From the NCBI GenBank assembly GCA_005884765.1, contig VAZV01000158.1, positions 1 through 63,921 on the forward strand: 63,921 nt of DNA, read 5' to 3'. Below are positions 18,717-27,119 of this stretch, in pieces. Position 1 is the stretch's first letter; each line of letters opens with the position of its first letter. Source of the stretch: Alphaproteobacteria bacterium. Its GTDB lineage: Bacteria > Pseudomonadota > Alphaproteobacteria > Rhizobiales > Xanthobacteraceae. Both the position numbers and the translations under genes were made by a program. The notes under the pieces are model-generated. The model was not told the DNA's origin, did no database searches, and saw nothing but the letters and a program-made list of their open reading frames with translations.

Positions 18717-18764
18717 ATGAGCACTGCCGTCCGCCCATTCCGTCGTTGGTGGCGCACCTCTTAA
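18717..18764 (+). CDS. trpL: trp operon leader peptide
   Basis: A 15-codon reading frame encodes MSTAVRPFRRWWRTS with tandem Trp codons (TGGTGG, 18747-18752) and ends 117 bases before trpE(G). Rhizobial trpE(G) genes are known to be controlled by ribosome-mediated attenuation through such a peptide. No Shine-Dalgarno precedes the ATG, and the inferred -10 box lies 8 bases upstream. The leader may therefore be translated from a leaderless transcript, as reported for the related Sinorhizobium leader. The size, Trp doublet and position make the call firm. Confidence 0.85.
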   Translation: MSTAVRPFRRWWRTS

Positions 18765-18771
18765 AGAGGTG
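18755..18771 (+). promoter_or_regulatory. Attenuator-type hairpin over the trpL stop codon
   Basis: CACCTCTT and AAGAGGTG form a perfect 8-bp stem around one base at 18755-18771, spanning the trpL stop. A ribosome stalled at the Trp codons would cover the left arm. A second AGAGGT near 18802-18807 could pair with the same arm as an alternative. I could not identify a clear terminator stem with a T run before trpE(G), so the full switch is unresolved. Confidence 0.55.
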
Positions 18772-18881
18772 GCCGGTGCGATTTCATTTTCTCCCATCGC
18801 CAGAGGTCGCCATCGCAGGTGCGGCGCCCTTCGTTTGTCCTGTGTGGCGTTCCCTTGGGCCAAGTTTCGTAAGAGGATCAC

Positions 18882-21047
18882 ATGAACAGGACCGTATTCT
18901 CACTGCCGGCCAGGAGCGAATATCGTACGCGCGGCGGCCTTTCCGTGTTGCGGTCGGTCGAGCAGTTCACCGGCGGCGCCAATCGGCTGGATGATCTGAT
19001 CGAGCTTCTGGATAGCCGCCGCGGCGTCGTGCTGTCGTCGGGCACCACCGTGCCGGGCCGCTACGAGAGTTTCGATCTCGGCTTTTCCGATCCGCCGCTG
19101 CGGCTGGAAACCACCGGCTTCGATTTCTCGCTGCAAGCCTTGAACTCGCGCGGTGAAGTTCTGATCAGTTTCCTCGGCGACAGCTTGCGCGAGCCCTGCG
19201 TCGTCGTCACCGAAAAGACCGCTTCCCGTCTTGCCGGACATATTCTGCGCGGCGCAGCACCGGTCGAGGAAGACCAGCGCACGCGCCGCGCCAGCGTGAT
19301 GTCGCTGGTGCGCGACCTGGTCGCGGCGTTTTCCGCCAATGATGATCCGCTGCTTGGCCTGTTCGGCGCCTTCGCCTACGACCTCGTGTTCCAGATCGAG
19401 GATCTTGTGCCGAAGCGCGCGCGCGAGCAAGACCAGCGCGACATCGTGCTGTATGTGCCGGATCGGCTGTTGGCCTATGACCGCGCCACCGGGCGCGGCG
19501 TCGTGTTGAGCTATGATTTTGCCTGGCAGGGCAAGTCGACCGAAGCGTTGCCGCGCGAGACACCGGAGAGCGTTTACGCCAGGACGCCGCGGCAGGGATT
19601 TTCCGACCACGCGCCCGGCGAATATCAGGCCACTGTCGAAACTGCGCGCGCGGCCTTCGCGCGCGGCGATCTGTTCGAGGCGGTGCCCGGGCAATTGTTC
19701 GCCGAACCCTGCGAACGCTCGCCGGCGGAAGTGTTTCAACGGCTGTGCCGCATCAATCCGTCGCCCTACGGCGCGTTGATGAATCTCGGCGACGGCGAAT
19801 TCCTGGTGTCGGCCTCGCCGGAGATGTTCGTGCGCTCCGACGGGCGGCGGGTCGAGACCTGCCCGATCTCGGGCACGATCGCGCGCGGCTCTGACGCGAT
19901 CGGCGACGCCGAGCAGATCAGGCAGCTTCTGAATTCGCAAAAGGACGAGTTCGAGCTCAACATGTGCACCGACGTCGACCGCAACGACAAGGCGCGGGTC
20001 TGCGTGCCCGGCACGATCAAGGTCTTGGCGCGGCGGCAGATCGAGACCTATTCGAAACTGTTCCACACCGTCGACCATGTCGAAGGCATGCTGCGGCCCG
20101 GTTTCGATGCGCTGGATGCTTTCCTGACCCACGCCTGGGCGGTGACCGTGACCGGCGCGCCGAAATTGTGGGCGATGCAGTTCGTCGAGGACCATGAGCG
20201 CTCCTCGCGGCGCTGGTATGCCGGCGCGATCGGGGCGGTGAATTTCGACGGCAGCATCAATACCGGGCTGACCATCCGCACCATCCGGATGAAGGACGGC
20301 CTTGCCGAGGTGCGGGTCGGCGCCACTTGCCTGTTTGACTCCGACCCCGCGGCCGAGGATCGCGAATGCCAGGTCAAGGCAGCGGCGCTGTTCCAGGCGC
20401 TGCGCGGCGATCCGCCCAAGCCGCTCTCGACCTTTGCGCCCGATGCTACGGGGTCCGGCAAGCAGGTGCTGCTGATCGATCATGACGACAGCTTCGTCCA
20501 CATGCTGGCGGATTATTTCCGGCAGGTCGGCGCCAACATCACGGTTGTCCGGCACGTGCACGCCCTTGAAATGCTCAAGCAAAGGAATTGGGACCTTCTG
20601 GTCCTGTCGCCGGGTCCCGGCCGGCCGGAAGATTTCGGCATCGCCAAAACGATTGGCGCGGCGCTGGAGAAAAAGCTGCCGATCTTCGGCGTCTGCCTCG
20701 GCGTGCAGGCGATCGGGGAGTATTTCGGCGGCCAGCTCGGCCAGCTCACCCAGCCCGCGCACGGACGGCCCTCGCAAGTCGAGGTGCGGGGCGGGCGGCT
20801 GATGCAGAACCTGCCCAATGAAATCGTGATCGGCCGCTACCATTCGCTGTTTGTCGAGCGCGACAGCATGCCGGACGTGCTAAGCGTAACGGCGAGCACC
20901 GAGGACGGCGTCGCCATGGCGATCGAGCACAAGACGTTGCCGGTCGGCGGCGTGCAGTTTCACCCGGAATCGCTGATGTCGCTCAGTGGCGAGGTCGGTT
21001 TGCGCATTGTGGAAAACGCTTTCCGGCTCGGCGCGCAAGTCAATTGA
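18882..21047 (+). CDS. trpE: Fused anthranilate synthase TrpE(G)
   Basis: This 721-residue bifunctional enzyme converts chorismate and glutamine to anthranilate, the first step of tryptophan synthesis. Residues 1 to about 515 are the TrpE part (EAVPGQLFAEPCERSP, ETCPISGTIARGSD, NMCTDVDRNDKARVC, HTVDHVEGMLRPGFDA, VTGAPKLWAMQFVE). From about residue 525 the TrpG amidotransferase begins (LLIDHDDSFVHMLADYF). It has the catalytic Cys in FGVCLGVQAIGEYF and the His in VQFHPESLMS. Such fusions are typical of rhizobia. Expression is probably controlled by the trpL leader upstream. Confidence 0.96.
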   Translation: MNRTVFSLPARSEYRTRGGLSVLRSVEQFTGGANRLDDLIELLDSRRGVVLSSGTTVPGRYESFDLGFSDPPLRLETTGFDFSLQALNSRGEVLISFLGDSLREPCVVVTEKTASRLAGHILRGAAPVEEDQRTRRASVMSLVRDLVAAFSANDDPLLGLFGAFAYDLVFQIEDLVPKRAREQDQRDIVLYVPDRLLAYDRATGRGVVLSYDFAWQGKSTEALPRETPESVYARTPRQGFSDHAPGEYQATVETARAAFARGDLFEAVPGQLFAEPCERSPAEVFQRLCRINPSPYGALMNLGDGEFLVSASPEMFVRSDGRRVETCPISGTIARGSDAIGDAEQIRQLLNSQKDEFELNMCTDVDRNDKARVCVPGTIKVLARRQIETYSKLFHTVDHVEGMLRPGFDALDAFLTHAWAVTVTGAPKLWAMQFVEDHERSSRRWYAGAIGAVNFDGSINTGLTIRTIRMKDGLAEVRVGATCLFDSDPAAEDRECQVKAAALFQALRGDPPKPLSTFAPDATGSGKQVLLIDHDDSFVHMLADYFRQVGANITVVRHVHALEMLKQRNWDLLVLSPGPGRPEDFGIAKTIGAALEKKLPIFGVCLGVQAIGEYFGGQLGQLTQPAHGRPSQVEVRGGRLMQNLPNEIVIGRYHSLFVERDSMPDVLSVTASTEDGVAMAIEHKTLPVGGVQFHPESLMSLSGEVGLRIVENAFRLGAQVN

Positions 21048-21053
21048 TGGGAG

Positions 21054-21168
21054 CCGTCATGCGAGGAGCCAACGGGTCGGCGCAAAGCGCCGCCCGATGA
21101 CAGGCTCCGGGACGAAGTAAGCCATCCTTGCCAACGATTCTGGATTGCTTCGCTTCGCTCGCAATGAC
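21054..21168. repeat. Dispersed palindromic repeat, copy 3 (115 bp)
   Basis: CCGTCATGCGAGGAGCC starts at 21054 and CGCTCGCAATGAC ends at 21168. The two ends are inverted, and the interior has further self-complementary blocks (GGATTGC near 21142). The copy fills the space between trpE(G) and apt and is longer than copy 1. Confidence 0.7.
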
Positions 21169-21198
21169 AAGAATGGATCGTAAAATGAGACTGCACCT

Positions 21199-21738
21199 AT
21201 GACTTTCGATCTGGATCTGAAGGCGTGCGTCCGCACCATTGCGGACTATCCGAAGCCGGGAATCCTGTTTCGCGACATCACGACGCTGCTCGCCGACGCG
21301 CGCGCCTTCCGCCGCGCCGTCGACGAACTGGTGCATCCCTGGGCTGGCAACAAGATCGACAAGGTCGCCGGCATCGAGGCGCGGGGTTTTATCCTCGGCG
21401 GCGCGGTGGCGCACCAGGTCTCGGCCGGCTTCGTGCCGATCCGCAAGAAAGGCAAGCTGCCGCACACCACGGTGCGCATCGCCTATTCGCTGGAATACGG
21501 CCTCGACGAGATGGAGATGCACGCCGACGCCGTCCATCCCGGCGAGCGCGTGATCCTGGTCGACGATCTCGTCGCCACCGGCGGCACCGCGGAAGGCGCG
21601 GTGAAATTGCTGCGCCAGATCGGCGCCGACGTGGTCGCCGCCTGCTTCATCATCGATCTGCCGGATCTCGGCGGTGCTGCAAAGCTGCGGGCGATGGATG
21701 TGCCGGTCCGGACGCTGATGTCATTCGAGGGGCATTGA
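21199..21738 (+). CDS. apt: Adenine phosphoribosyltransferase
   Basis: This 179-residue purine salvage enzyme joins adenine and PRPP to form AMP. The N-terminal [18 protein letters not shown] motif, the [16 protein letters not shown] loop and the PRPP-binding [18 protein letters not shown] motif are all in place. The length is typical. It lies downstream of trpE(G) but separated by a 115-bp repeat, so it probably has its own promoter. Confidence 0.96.
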   Translation: MTFDLDLKACVRTIADYPKPGILFRDITTLLADARAFRRAVDELVHPWAGNKIDKVAGIEARGFILGGAVAHQVSAGFVPIRKKGKLPHTTVRIAYSLEYGLDEMEMHADAVHPGERVILVDDLVATGGTAEGAVKLLRQIGADVVAACFIIDLPDLGGAAKLRAMDVPVRTLMSFEGH

Positions 21739-21870
21739 ATCAATGCCGGCGATCTGAATTGCCCGTATCAAGGGAGCGGCGAGTTCGTTCCGGAAACTTC
21801 AGTTTGTGCAGGTTCAATTTGTGCCGCGGTGCGGCACCGGCGCCTGATTTCCGGTCGGGGCCCCGCAGCC

Positions 21871-21898
21871 GCCGTCTGGGATGAAGACGGCTACTTTT
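21871..21898 (+). terminator. Weak stem-loop after apt
   Basis: GCCGTCT (21871-21877) pairs with AGACGGC (21885-21891) around a 7-base loop, followed by TACTTTT. The T run is short and the stem ends at the stop codon of the convergent DUF1330 gene, so this is a tentative terminator. Confidence 0.35.
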
Positions 21899-22280
21899 CG
21901 ACTTCGACGACGTACCTCCGTACGACCTTGACCGCCTTGTCGCGCTGGGGTGCAAGGTCCGCCCAGGCTGTCGACTTGTAGAACGTTACGGCGTCGTCCA
22001 AGCTATCCCATTCGACGATTCCCACCCCTTTGGGGGCTGGCCCACCCTCTACCTGAACAATTCGTCCGGCCGCGGTGCGTAAAGCGTGACCATGGGCTGC
22101 TTCTATCGCCTTCCGGGCAGCAGGCAGGTATGCGGCTTGGGCTGAAGCATCGAGGGGTTCGATCTCGCCGACAGAGTAAGCTTTCAGCTTGGCTCCTTGA
22201 GCGTGGAGGCCCTGGACCGCGATAGCTCCGATTGCGACGCCAGCGAGCATTACCATTGCGAGTCTAAAATTAGATCTCAT
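21891..22280 (-). CDS. Exported DUF1330 protein
   Basis: This is a 129-residue protein with an N-terminal signal peptide (MRSNFRLAMVMLAGVAIGAI, cleavage likely after LHAQG). It is followed by one DUF1330 ferredoxin-like (dimeric alpha/beta barrel) domain: YLPAARKAIEAAHGHALRTA and GVGIVEWDSLDDAVTFYKS. The family has no firmly known activity. It is a single gene, convergent to apt. Confidence 0.85.
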   Translation of the reverse strand: MRSNFRLAMVMLAGVAIGAIAVQGLHAQGAKLKAYSVGEIEPLDASAQAAYLPAARKAIEAAHGHALRTAAGRIVQVEGGPAPKGVGIVEWDSLDDAVTFYKSTAWADLAPQRDKAVKVVRRYVVEVEK

Positions 22281-22542
22281 GGCAGTCCCTCCGATTGTGG
22301 CATTTCAATTCAAGATGATGGCCCTCTCATATTCGGGCATACGCCCTGATCGTGAGTCACGGCGGCAAAGCGAAGGTTCAAGGGTCGGGCGCGGTGATGC
22401 GTCAAAAAAGCTGGAGGGCCTCCAGCGGCGCCGAGGCGAAAATAACGCAGTGGGTGCCAGCCCCCGCGGTACCTCTGACACCAGCAAACATTCATTGAAG
22501 GTCGATGTCGGCTGAGTGCAGTAGCGACCGTGCGTCACCTGA

Positions 22543-23355
22543 CTACGTCTTTGCGGATCGCTGATCTACCGCCCATCCTCGCAGGATCTCTGCCGTGTCG
22601 ATGTCGCTTGGAAAGAAGCTCTCGATTCTCAGCTCCTGCGAGGTGATGTCCCGCGGAGTTCCCAAGGTCGCGATCGTGGTGAATAGCTTGAGCGACGTGT
22701 TGCCTTTGCGGAAATGCATCGGCAGCACCGGCGCGGACGGCGGGGGTGGCGCTCTCGCCACGGCCTCGCGCACGCCCTCATATCCGCGCAGCCGCACCAG
22801 CAGGGCTGCCGCTTCCTTGGTTCCGTCGGCCGCCGCATCCGCTTCCACACTGTGGATGAAATAGCGCACGACCTCCGGCCAGTTCGTGAGAAACGGCTTG
22901 AGCACTCCGGGCGCGACCAGCGCGTCGGCGAGGTTCACCTTGGTGCTGGGCGCCAGCGGTCCTACCAGAAACTCCACCAGCCGCACCGCGCCGTTGTTCG
23001 CGCGCAGCAAATTCCAGTGCCGGTCGACCACGACGGCCGGATACGGCTCTTGCTGCGCCATCATGTAATCAAGCGCGCCGTTGACGGCCGCAAACTCTGG
23101 TGCGCCAAGCTCGGTCTCCCGCCACTCCGGCGCAAAGCCAGCCGCGACCAGAAGCACATTCTGCTGACGTAGCGGCACGTCGAGTGCGTCTGCGATCTGC
23201 CCGACCATGTCGCGGCTCGGCTGCGCGCGACCAAGCTCAAGAAAGCTTAGATGCCGCTGCGAAATGCCGGCGCGTCCCGCAAGCGCGAGCTGTGATAGCC
23301 CTCGTTGCGCGCGCCACCACCGCAAGAGCACGGCGAAATTTCCTTTTTCCGGCAT
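22543..23355 (-). CDS. XRE-family regulator with MmyB-like ligand domain
   Basis: This is a 270-residue protein. Residues 5-60 are an XRE helix-turn-helix (LLRWWRAQRGLSQLALAG, ISQRHLSFLELGRAQPSRD). The rest is the MmyB-like C-terminal domain (YMMAQQEPYPAVVVDRHWNLLRAN, then KGNTSLKLFTTIATLGTP). The start at 23355 was preferred over a longer reading that would overlap the divergent transporter gene. It probably controls that transporter. A close paralogue is at 59593. Confidence 0.87.
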   Translation of the reverse strand: MPEKGNFAVLLRWWRAQRGLSQLALAGRAGISQRHLSFLELGRAQPSRDMVGQIADALDVPLRQQNVLLVAAGFAPEWRETELGAPEFAAVNGALDYMMAQQEPYPAVVVDRHWNLLRANNGAVRLVEFLVGPLAPSTKVNLADALVAPGVLKPFLTNWPEVVRYFIHSVEADAAADGTKEAAALLVRLRGYEGVREAVARAPPPPSAPVLPMHFRKGNTSLKLFTTIATLGTPRDITSQELRIESFFPSDIDTAEILRGWAVDQRSAKT

Positions 23356-23437
23356 GAGTACCTGCGAGGTAGTTGCGCGATTGTTGCGGGGTTGAGCATG
23401 ATGGCACAGCGCAGAGCGCCGGGACAGGGAGGCAGCG

Positions 23438-24349
23438 GTGGACAACACAATCGGAGTGCTGATCGCCGTGGTCTCAAGTTCGCTTGGCGGTTCGGCCGCT
23501 GCCGTAACGCGCTATCTTGCCGGTAACGCCGATCCCATCACACTCGCCATCCTGCGCTGGGGCATCGGCTTCATGCTGGTGTTGCCAGCGACGTTGGTGC
23601 TGCGCGCGAAATTTCCGCCGCGCGGCGACTGGCTCACCGTCGCCGCGCTTGGCATCTGCTTCTTCGGGCTGTTCTTCGTCTTTTACAATATCGCACTCGG
23701 CTACACCACCGCGGCGCGCGCAAGTCTCGCGCTCGCCACTCTGCCGGTGCAAACCATGGTGGTCGGCGCGTTGCTCGGCATTGAGCCTCTGACCGTGCGC
23801 AAGAGTTTTGGCGTGGCGATTGCCATGCTTGGCGTGTTGGGGGCGCTCGCTTCCGGCCTTGCGGCTGCGCCTGAGGGCGCTTGGCGTGGCGAGGCGATCA
23901 TGACTGGCGCCGTGCTGTGCATGGCTTTCTACAACGTGTGGTCACGCCGCTTCATCGTGCGCTCAAGCGCGCTCGGATTCCTCTGCGTCGGCATGGGCGC
24001 CGGTGCAGCGATGCTGATCGCGGTGGGCGCGCTGACCGGCCGCGTCGCCGTGTTAGCCGAATTTAACGCAGCGCAATGGGCTGCGGGGGCTTACCTCGGC
24101 ATCGGCGGGGGCGCGGCCGCCTTTATTCTATGGGTCCTGGCGCTGCAACGCACGACGCCGACGCTGGTCGCTAATACCATGACGGTGAATCCCATTGCCG
24201 CCGGACTTTTGGCGACGCAATTGGTCGGCGAGCCGATCACGCTCAATCTGCTCATAGGTCTGGGCGCGGTGTTTGCCGGTATCTGGATTGCCACAACCGA
24301 CGCCTCCATCGCCTTGAAGGCTGGCGCCAAGTACACCCGCTCGTCCTAA
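23438..24349 (+). CDS. EamA/DMT-family transporter
   Basis: This 303-residue membrane protein has ten helices in two EamA repeats (SLGGSAAAVTRYLAG near residue 10; VLCMAFYNVWSRRF at the start of repeat 2; LGIGGGAAAFILWVLALQRT). The start is GTG at 23438. It is divergent from the XRE regulator over 82 bases and has no other operon partner. The substrate is unknown; the family exports small metabolites. Confidence 0.87.
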   Translation: MDNTIGVLIAVVSSSLGGSAAAVTRYLAGNADPITLAILRWGIGFMLVLPATLVLRAKFPPRGDWLTVAALGICFFGLFFVFYNIALGYTTAARASLALATLPVQTMVVGALLGIEPLTVRKSFGVAIAMLGVLGALASGLAAAPEGAWRGEAIMTGAVLCMAFYNVWSRRFIVRSSALGFLCVGMGAGAAMLIAVGALTGRVAVLAEFNAAQWAAGAYLGIGGGAAAFILWVLALQRTTPTLVANTMTVNPIAAGLLATQLVGEPITLNLLIGLGAVFAGIWIATTDASIALKAGAKYTRSS

Positions 24350-24399
24350 ATTGGGGTAGCACCATCGTATCGGCGCGAAGTTGCGCCCGCGGCAAGTGG

Positions 24400-24951
24400 T
24401 CAGTGCGACTTGCGGACTGTCTTTCCCAAGGTGATTTCTGGCCTGCGGAGACCCATCGCGATCCAAGCGGCGATAAGCCTCAACATGAACTTGCCGGAGA
24501 GACCATCATAATTCGGTAAGTCATCAGCAAGCGCGACGCCGTCTCGTCTGTCTCGTGTCATGACGCGCATTTCGAGGGGCGGCGCACCCGCCGGAAAGCG
24601 GTTCCGGTACATCGTCAGCCAATGTCCCTTGGTAAAGTCGACGAACATTGCCGAATTGCAACATGTGGCAATGACCCGCCGGGTCGGAGAATCAGGCTTG
24701 AGCCGGTGCTCTTCAAGATACTCCTGCCCCGTCACACATTGCACTCGATCCTTTCGATATAGGACGTAGTCTGTTCCACCGTCGGGATTGAGGACGGGTG
24801 GCGCGGAAGGCAGTTGCTCAAAGCGACTTCCGGCTTCTTGGCAACTCGCGCAATAGCAGGAGGCGGTCAGAATCGGCCGGCCGACTGCCTCCAATTTCAC
24901 CTTGCCGCATCGGCATATCTCGGAGAGGCGTTTTTGCTGATTCTGGTTCAC
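24400..24951 (-). CDS. GFA/CENP-V-like zinc-binding protein
   Basis: This 183-residue protein has the cysteine pattern of glutathione-dependent formaldehyde-activating (GFA) proteins: CRCGKVKLE (residues 13-21), CYCASCQ (32-38) and CCNSAMF near 97-103. The C-terminal third (LPNYDGLSGKFMLRLIAAW) is longer than in short GFA proteins and partly hydrophobic. GFA domains bind zinc; most have no proven enzymatic role. It is a single gene with no clear operon. Confidence 0.78.
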   Translation of the reverse strand: MNQNQQKRLSEICRCGKVKLEAVGRPILTASCYCASCQEAGSRFEQLPSAPPVLNPDGGTDYVLYRKDRVQCVTGQEYLEEHRLKPDSPTRRVIATCCNSAMFVDFTKGHWLTMYRNRFPAGAPPLEMRVMTRDRRDGVALADDLPNYDGLSGKFMLRLIAAWIAMGLRRPEITLGKTVRKSH

Positions 24952-25045
24952 TGCGGCCGCCCGTTCGTGGATGCTGTCTATGAAGTTATTTCGGCGTTAG
25001 TGAGAAATGTCCGCTGCTATCAAGCGACATCCCCATTGGCACAAT

Positions 25046-26122
25046 TTAGGAATTGCGCGGAGCGGACGGCATTTGGACATCGGCGTCTGGAAGGATGAGC
25101 GGCAGTCCAAAGGCTTGAAACAGCTGCGGGCCGGTGGGTTTGACAAACAGGGTCAACCCCGAAATTGAATTCTGGTCTAGCGAAAGCAGCTGGATGGAGT
25201 GCGCGGCCCAAGGTCCCTCAGTCCCGGAGCGAGAATACACCGCGAAAGCGGGCTGCCGGTTGGCTGCCGTCGGCACCAGACGAAAGCCGCCATACGACTC
25301 CCACGCCCACCCAAAGAAAGCGCGGATCGCTTCGCGCCCGGCATACCATTGCGGCAAAGGCGGCATGGTGTACGTGGCGTCTTCTTTCAGGAGCGACACA
25401 AAACTGTCGAGATCGAGCCCCTCCCAGGCCCGAAGATAGCGGTCGAGCAGCTTTTGCTGCGTGGCATCTGGTCGGGGCGCCTCCACTGGCCGGCCGTCGG
25501 GATAGCGTTTGGCAAGCGTCTCACGCGCCCGCTGGAGGACGCTGTTGATCGACGCCGTTGAGCCGCCAAGCAAAGTCGCGGCTTCCGCGGCTGCCCAGCC
25601 GAGCACGTCGCAGAGCAGGAGCACCGCGCGCTGGCGCGGCGGCAACTGCTGGATGGCGGCGACAAACGCGAGTTTGACGGCCTCGCGGGATGTATAGCGC
25701 GCCTCCGGATTTGGTGCATCGTCGGCTATGCCTTCCAGGTGCGAGTCCGGATAAGGCTCGAGCCACGCCACCTCGGTTGCAGGTGTCCCGTCTGGCATTT
25801 CCGCAGTGGCCGGAGCGCGCTGGTCGGGCAACAAGCGTTGCACATGCTTGCGGGTGGCAAGGGCATCGAGGCTGACGTTGGTGGCGATCTTGTACAGCCA
25901 GGCGCGAAACGATCCTCCTTCGAACGTCTCGAAGCTACGCCAGGCGCGCAAATAGGTTTCTTGCACCGCGTCCTCGGCTTCGTGCAGCGAGCCAAGCATG
26001 CGGTAACAGTGCACTTTTATTTCCCGGCGGAGGGGTTCGGCCAGTTGCTCAAATGCCCGCGCTGACCGCTCCGGCACCTGATCTCGACGTGATGGTTCGG
26101 TCGCTGTCATGGCAATCGACAT
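25046..26122 (-). CDS. ECF sigma factor with C-terminal SnoaL-like domain
   Basis: This is a 358-residue protein. Region 2 is HCYRMLGSLHEAEDAVQETY through SFRAWLYKIATNVSLD (residues 39-91). Region 4 is LPPRQRAVLLLCDVLGW and ASINSVLQRARETL (about 180-215). The remaining 130 residues form a SnoaL/NTF2-like domain (YLRAWEGLDLDSFVSLLKED, YAGREAIRAFFGWAW). This architecture is the SigJ/SigX5-like group in which the tail, rather than a classical anti-sigma factor, is thought to modulate activity. It is the last gene of a minus-strand group with an SDR and a DUF3237 gene. Confidence 0.9.
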   Translation of the reverse strand: MSIAMTATEPSRRDQVPERSARAFEQLAEPLRREIKVHCYRMLGSLHEAEDAVQETYLRAWRSFETFEGGSFRAWLYKIATNVSLDALATRKHVQRLLPDQRAPATAEMPDGTPATEVAWLEPYPDSHLEGIADDAPNPEARYTSREAVKLAFVAAIQQLPPRQRAVLLLCDVLGWAAAEAATLLGGSTASINSVLQRARETLAKRYPDGRPVEAPRPDATQQKLLDRYLRAWEGLDLDSFVSLLKEDATYTMPPLPQWYAGREAIRAFFGWAWESYGGFRLVPTAANRQPAFAVYSRSGTEGPWAAHSIQLLSLDQNSISGLTLFVKPTGPQLFQAFGLPLILPDADVQMPSAPRNS

Positions 26123-26158
26123 TAAGCCCTCCGTTTGCCCTCATCAATGCTTCACCAA

Positions 26159-26905
26159 TCAGGCGGCGGCTTGCATGCCCTTGCCGGAAACCACGAACGT
26201 TTTCCCCTTGGAATGATCGGGGTTCGTAGCCAGCTGGATGACCGCGGCCGCGACATCAGACGCGGTCGGCGGCGAATCCATGCTCTTAATGAAGTCGTCT
26301 GGCGACATGCCGAGATAGCGGGAATAGCCCGCGACCGCATGCTTGCCGAGGTCGGTTTCTGGAATCATGCGCGGCGCAAGCGCGGTGAACCGCAAGCCGA
26401 GCTCAAGACGATCCGATTCCTTCTGGCTATAGTCAGCGATGAAGATCTGCGTACGTTTCGCTCCGGCATAACCTCCTGAATTCGGTGAGCCGGCAAGCGC
26501 GGCGCCACTTGAGATCAAAATAACTGACGCGCCTGCGGGCAACGGTCGCAGCAGCGCCGCCTTGCAGAAGTTGAAAGTGATTTTAACGTCCGTCTCCCAG
26601 TTGACCTTGAACTCCAGCCAGCTCTGCTTGTGCAGCGGCGCCGCCGGCGGAAACGCGCCTGCGCCCACCACCAGGATATCCGGCCTAAGGGTGTCGAAAA
26701 CTTTGCCTGGCGCACCGTCATCGGTTGCGTCGAGCGCGAGAATTTCGGTGCCGGGCACGTCATTGGCCAATTGCCGCAGCGGGCCTTCCTGACGCGCCAC
26801 CGCCAGCACGCGGGCACCGTTGCGGACGGCGGCCTCCACGACCCGCCGTCCAACGCCGCGGCTGCCGCCGATGACGACCACGTTTTTGCCTGTCAATGAA
26901 AGCAT
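26159..26905 (-). CDS. SDR-family oxidoreductase
   Basis: This 248-residue short-chain dehydrogenase has an N-terminal nucleotide-binding GGSRGVGRRV motif (residues 13-22) and the active-site YAGAK (YxxxK) near residue 145 with ISSGAALAG before it. It lies 36 bases upstream of the sigma factor gene on the same strand, so it is likely co-transcribed. Substrate and cofactor preference cannot be read, although the GGSRG loop followed by Arg suggests NADP(H). Confidence 0.87.
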   Translation of the reverse strand: MLSLTGKNVVVIGGSRGVGRRVVEAAVRNGARVLAVARQEGPLRQLANDVPGTEILALDATDDGAPGKVFDTLRPDILVVGAGAFPPAAPLHKQSWLEFKVNWETDVKITFNFCKAALLRPLPAGASVILISSGAALAGSPNSGGYAGAKRTQIFIADYSQKESDRLELGLRFTALAPRMIPETDLGKHAVAGYSRYLGMSPDDFIKSMDSPPTASDVAAAVIQLATNPDHSKGKTFVVSGKGMQAAA

Positions 26906-26938
26906 TGCATCCTCCTGTTGCCGGCGTCCTTGCCGGCC

Positions 26939-27091
26939 TCACCTGTAGAACCGGCGCGGTGGCCGAAATTCATCGGTGTTTGACCGGGTTTTTCTGCGTA
27001 GGATGTGAGGCTCGTCGGTCAACTCTTTCACCAGCATCTCGAGGCGGGCGGCTTCCCACGCCTCGGGCGAAACGATCGGCGGTGTTTTCGT
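26939..27091 (-). pseudogene. Remnant of a DUF899-type gene (N-terminal part only)
   Basis: A 50-codon open stretch encodes TKTPPIVSPEAWEAARLEML, then VKELTDEPH. This resembles the start of DUF899 thioredoxin-like proteins, which typically read VS-EEW-AARK-LL-KEKE-TR. The frame begins with ACG where an ATG would be expected; an AGGAG lies at a ribosome-binding distance before it. After about 28 residues the similarity stops, so more than 80% of the gene is gone. The break falls in a repeated segment (26944-26993). Confidence 0.5.
26944..26993. repeat. Left arm of an inverted repeat pair (about 48 bp)
   Basis: This segment matches the reverse complement of 27878-27924. TGTA, ACCGGCGC, the 14 bases GAAATTCATCGGTG, TTG and GTTTTT are shared, about 36 of 48 positions. 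Its inner 7 bases differ. The pair encloses about 880 bp with the DUF3237 gene. Confidence 0.6.
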
Positions 27092-27119
27092 AGGAGTGAT
27101 CTCCTGTGCGATGTCGCTT

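Noticed and set aside
18671..18994. 107-codon frame overlapping the trp leader and the start of trpE(G)
   Set aside because: The 15-codon frame with tandem Trp codons in another register explains the region far better, and the long frame runs out of frame into trpE(G).
18900..20843. Long minus-strand open frame opposite trpE(G)
   Set aside because: The plus strand is an unmistakable TrpE(G); the antisense frame has no family motifs.
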